DNA of 10,472 bases from Pseudooctadecabacter sp. (GTDB lineage: Bacteria > Pseudomonadota > Alphaproteobacteria > Rhodobacterales > Rhodobacteraceae), in contig JAHDFG010000022.1 in the NCBI GenBank assembly GCA_020628265.1, positions 1,989-12,460 of the forward strand, in the 5' to 3' direction. Position 1 is the first letter of the stretch. The number at the start of each line of letters is the position of its first letter. The notes beneath the pieces are model-generated. The model saw nothing but the letters and a program-made list of their open reading frames with translations. It had not been told where the DNA came from and searched no databases. The position numbers were made by a program, and so were the translations under genes. This document shows positions 8,888-10,472 of this stretch, piece by piece.

Positions 8888-9304
8888 ATGTCCGCCTCAG
8901 ACGTTCTCCATCCGGATGGCAGTGACTACGATGCCTTCCTCTTTTCGGAATTGGGGGAGGACCGAACCGGCGCAACTGTGACGGTGTTGTCAGCTTTTGC
9001 ACGCCTTGATCTCGAGCCATGGACCGAGGCACGTGAGCTTGCACGTTTGGCTCGGGAGGACGCGCAAGCTCGACTGACAACGCATTTTGAAGCGATCACC
9101 GATATCCCGGCGCTGGCGCTGGCAAGCGAGGGCAGAGCAGCAAAGCTGATTTTACTGCTGCCGGAGCATGCACCGCGTCGCGTCTCGAAACCGCTTGAAG
9201 CAAGCACCGACGGTCCTGCAAGGCTGTCGATCTCCTGGTCAAGTCTGGCCCTCATTGGATTCATTGTTTTGGCATGCATCCTCTATCTGGCTCAAACGGG
9301 CTAA
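8888..9304 (+). CDS. C-tail-anchored hypothetical protein, 138 residues
   Basis: The N-terminal ~110 residues are soluble: SDYDAFLFSELGEDRTGATVTVLSAFARLDLEPW (12-45) looks like a small domain, followed by an acidic/basic helical stretch ARELARLAREDAQARL (48-63) and KLILLLPEH (86-94). A single membrane segment lies at about 116-135 (SISWSSLALIGFIVLACILYLA) next to the C-terminus, so the protein is probably held in the inner membrane with its bulk in the cytoplasm. The ATG at 8888 is preceded by AAAGGAAACCC, a good ribosome-binding site. I recall similar proteins in rhizobia (the FLF-GE-DG-SVLSALARLD-PW pattern) with no assigned function; this is memory, not a search. It is transcribed away from the trio and may share its regulation. 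Confidence 0.77.
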   Translation: MSASDVLHPDGSDYDAFLFSELGEDRTGATVTVLSAFARLDLEPWTEARELARLAREDAQARLTTHFEAITDIPALALASEGRAAKLILLLPEHAPRRVSKPLEASTDGPARLSISWSSLALIGFIVLACILYLAQTG

Positions 9305-9350
9305 CCTACGTCAGTGCAGGCACACTGAGAAACCGAATAAGTGATCCTGT

Positions 9351-9375
9351 CCACCGCAAGTCATGGTGGCTTTTT
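9351..9375 (+). terminator. Probable terminator after the 138-residue gene
   Basis: CCACC (9351-9355) pairs with GGTGG (9365-9369) around a nine-base loop and is followed by C and five Ts (9371-9375), 47 bases after the stop. The stem is short, so termination may be partial. Confidence 0.5.
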
Positions 9376-9386
9376 CCGAGTAGCTC

Positions 9387-9446
9387 AGAGGCGCGGGAAA
9401 CATGTAGTGCATTCTCAAGAACTCTATGCTCTTTGCGCCTCTTTTT
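9387..9446 (+). terminator. Large-loop terminator-like hairpin: attenuator or sRNA 3' end
   Basis: AGAGGCGC (9387-9394) pairs perfectly with GCGCCTCT (9435-9442), followed by more Ts (to 9446). The 40-base interior can form a second stem AGTGCAT (about 9406-9412) with ATGCTCT (9426-9432), one mismatch. The element ends 28 bases before the start of the 66-residue gene, so it could control read-through into that gene, or mark the 3' end of a short RNA starting around 9320-9380. Confidence 0.45.
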
Positions 9447-9459
9447 CTCGGACAGTCCA

Positions 9460-9474
9460 GGAAAGGACATTTCC
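9460..9474 (+). promoter_or_regulatory. Small hairpin overlapping the ribosome-binding site
   Basis: GGAAA (9460-9464) is complementary to TTTCC (9470-9474), with GGACA as loop, directly abutting the ATG at 9475. The Shine-Dalgarno AAGGA (9463-9467) lies partly in stem and partly in loop, so folding could modulate initiation. A five-base stem is weak and may be coincidental. Confidence 0.3.
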
Positions 9475-9675
9475 ATGAATGAAGAAAACCAAACTGCGGA
9501 AAACCAGACTGTGAAACATATGGCGTCCGTCAAGGCCGCCTATGACAAGGCCCCCGAGGGCTCCAAGAAAGCCACAGCTTTGAAGCACTACCAAGCCGCC
9601 GAAAAGGCACATGAAGCCGAAAACGACGAAGAGGCCCACAAGGAACTCAAGGAAGCAAGTCGCGCGTTGATGTGA
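9475..9675 (+). CDS. Small charged helical hypothetical protein, 66 residues
   Basis: A very hydrophilic protein rich in Lys, Glu, Ala and His, with no cysteine, signal or membrane segment. From VKHMASVKAAYDKAP (13-27) through KKATALKHYQAAEKAHEAENDEEAHKELKEASRALM (31-66) it is predicted helical, in two helices separated by PEGS; the pattern resembles a tiny helical hairpin or half-TPR. The ATG at 9475 is chosen over in-frame upstream starts back to 9274 because AAAGGA sits seven bases before it and the upstream part overlaps the previous gene's 3' end and the hairpins. The gene is followed by a terminator shared with the converging regulator. I recall similar short alphaproteobacterial proteins without function; a stress-related role would be a guess. 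Confidence 0.75.
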   Translation: MNEENQTAENQTVKHMASVKAAYDKAPEGSKKATALKHYQAAEKAHEAENDEEAHKELKEASRALM

Positions 9676-9703
9676 TGTCGGCCTCTATGTGACAAGACCG
9701 CAG

Positions 9704-9732
9704 GGCCGCCCCCAGCCTGACTGAGGGCGGTC
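9704..9732. terminator. Likely shared terminator between convergent genes
   Basis: GGCCGCCC (9704-9711) pairs with GGGCGGTC (9725-9732), eight pairs including one G-U, with a 13-base loop. An alternative outer pairing GACCGC (9696-9701)/GCGGTC uses the same right arm. It lies in the 60-base gap between the plus-strand 66-residue gene and the minus-strand regulator. T-runs are poor on both sides (GTTT on plus), so the call rests on position and GC-rich stem. Confidence 0.55.
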
Positions 9733-9735
9733 GTT

Positions 9736-10467
9736 TCACGGCAACAAAGGCCGCGACTGATCGAGGTAGGCCGGATCGAAATCCGCCAATGCAACCAGCC
9801 CCTCGTAGTCATCGAACGTGACAAGCCCGCCCTGAAACGTGACGAGCCCGCCTTCGCGGAGTTTACGAAGGACGCGGTTGACGTGGATGGCGCTCAACCC
9901 CAACGCATCCCCCAGATGATACTGTGTGAGCGGGCAGGCATAGCCTTGCCTACTTCCCATACCGACGAGTGACAGCCTCACGCCAAGCTCCAGCAGGAAA
10001 TGCGCCATGCGCGCATTCGCATCGCGCCGCCCCAGCCCAACCAGATGCTCGACCACCATAGCCTCATCCCGCGACACGGCCCAGAGAATGGCCGTAGCCA
10101 GCCGGGGTGTCTCTGCAAAGGCTTGCAGAAGATCGCTCACCAGAACTTCCGCAGCTTCGATCTCGACGATGGGTTCGATCCCATGATCGGATGTGTGCAA
10201 AAGCACGCTGCGGAGTCCCAGAAAATCTCCCGGTATCTGGAAATCAACAATCTGCCGCGACCCGTCAGGCTGGATCTTGTAAGACACGACCCAACCCGAC
10301 GCCAGGATGTAGGCCGCCTGTTCGGATTGGCCTTGGTGAACCAAATCGCGCCCTGCTGAGAAAGACTTCCTTCTCTGGTGCAAGCGTTCAAGAACGGCCA
10401 GTTCAGTCTCCGACAGTGCAACGAACGCAGAAAGCTTTTGGGTGAGTGGACTGGCTTTGATGTTCAT
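9736..10467 (-). CDS. Crp/Fnr family transcriptional regulator
   Basis: A 243-residue regulator with the usual two domains. Residues about 12-125 form the cyclic-nucleotide-binding-like beta-barrel (LVHQGQSEQAAYILASGWV, then QIVDFQIPGDFLGLRSVL with GDFLGL at 80-85 in place of the classic phosphate-binding cassette), followed by the long dimer helix (about 126-165). A winged helix-turn-helix follows at about 178-218 (PLTQYHLGDALGLSAIHVNRVLRKLREGGLV). It has one cysteine (C178) and no N-terminal cysteine cluster, so it is not an oxygen-sensing FNR; the cAMP-contact residues are not clearly present either, so the signal is unknown. The ATG at 10467 is five bases from the window end, so its ribosome-binding site cannot be seen. 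It converges on the 66-residue gene and may regulate the small-gene cluster, but I found no clear Crp/Fnr box (TTGAT-N4-ATCAA) in the window. Confidence 0.9.
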   Translation of the reverse strand: MNIKASPLTQKLSAFVALSETELAVLERLHQRRKSFSAGRDLVHQGQSEQAAYILASGWVVSYKIQPDGSRQIVDFQIPGDFLGLRSVLLHTSDHGIEPIVEIEAAEVLVSDLLQAFAETPRLATAILWAVSRDEAMVVEHLVGLGRRDANARMAHFLLELGVRLSLVGMGSRQGYACPLTQYHLGDALGLSAIHVNRVLRKLREGGLVTFQGGLVTFDDYEGLVALADFDPAYLDQSRPLLP

Positions 10468-10472
10468 TTTCG

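Noticed and set aside
8781..9080. 99-codon minus-strand frame across the start of the 138-residue gene
   Set aside because: Arg/Pro-rich shadow frame with no ribosome-binding site, overlapping a better supported plus-strand gene.
9376..9442. tRNA-like stretch (TAGCTCAGAGG resembles a D-arm)
   Set aside because: No matching D-stem 3' side, no T-loop GGTTCGA, no acceptor stem pairing or cloverleaf; the surrounding bases fit a terminator-like hairpin instead.
9815..9852. Near-identical 17-base direct repeat with 21-base period in the regulator gene
   Set aside because: It encodes GGLVTF-QGGLVTF, which fits the normal length and two-strand wing of a Crp-type winged helix, so a recent duplication is unnecessary.

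Overview
The window looks like chromosomal DNA from a GC-rich alphaproteobacterium, most likely a member of the Rhodobacterales/Roseobacter group. This is an inference from protein resemblance: a monomeric NADP-isocitrate dehydrogenase, an AtuA-like/DUF4387 pair, and several short hypothetical proteins of a kind I associate with rhizobia and roseobacters. I see no tRNA, rRNA, CRISPR array, transposase or phage gene.

Left part (1-3825, plus strand). An AtuA-like (DUF1446) gene enters from outside the window and overlaps a DUF4387 gene by 8 bases. Such pairs belong to poorly understood catabolic or acyl-CoA loci. After a short gap with a possible promoter comes a complete monomeric isocitrate dehydrogenase gene (TCA cycle, NADPH supply), closed by a perfect 12-bp terminator hairpin.

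Middle part (3775-6394). A 302-base gap without a convincing gene separates icd from a minus-strand pair joined by an ATGA overlap. The first gene encodes a DUF1611-family P-loop protein (the family that includes the D-glutamate N-acetyltransferase DgcN). The second encodes a fold-type III, PLP-dependent racemase of the ornithine/alanine racemase type. Together they suggest a small D-amino-acid pathway with an undetermined substrate.

Right part (6484-9735). Three small minus-strand genes are chained by ATGA overlaps (8646 down to 7479). They are followed by a secreted 265-residue protein built from seven cysteine-pair repeats of about 33 residues. Divergently transcribed on the plus strand are a 138-residue C-tail-anchored protein and a 66-residue charged helical protein. 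The 170-base spacer between those two holds two terminator-like hairpins, the second with a large structured loop, so an sRNA or attenuator is possible. A Crp/Fnr-type regulator (9736-10467, minus) converges on this set. It may control some of these genes, but nothing in the sequence proves it.

The most interesting items are the DUF1611/racemase pair, the seven-repeat secreted protein with its disputed start, and the structured spacer upstream of the 66-residue gene.
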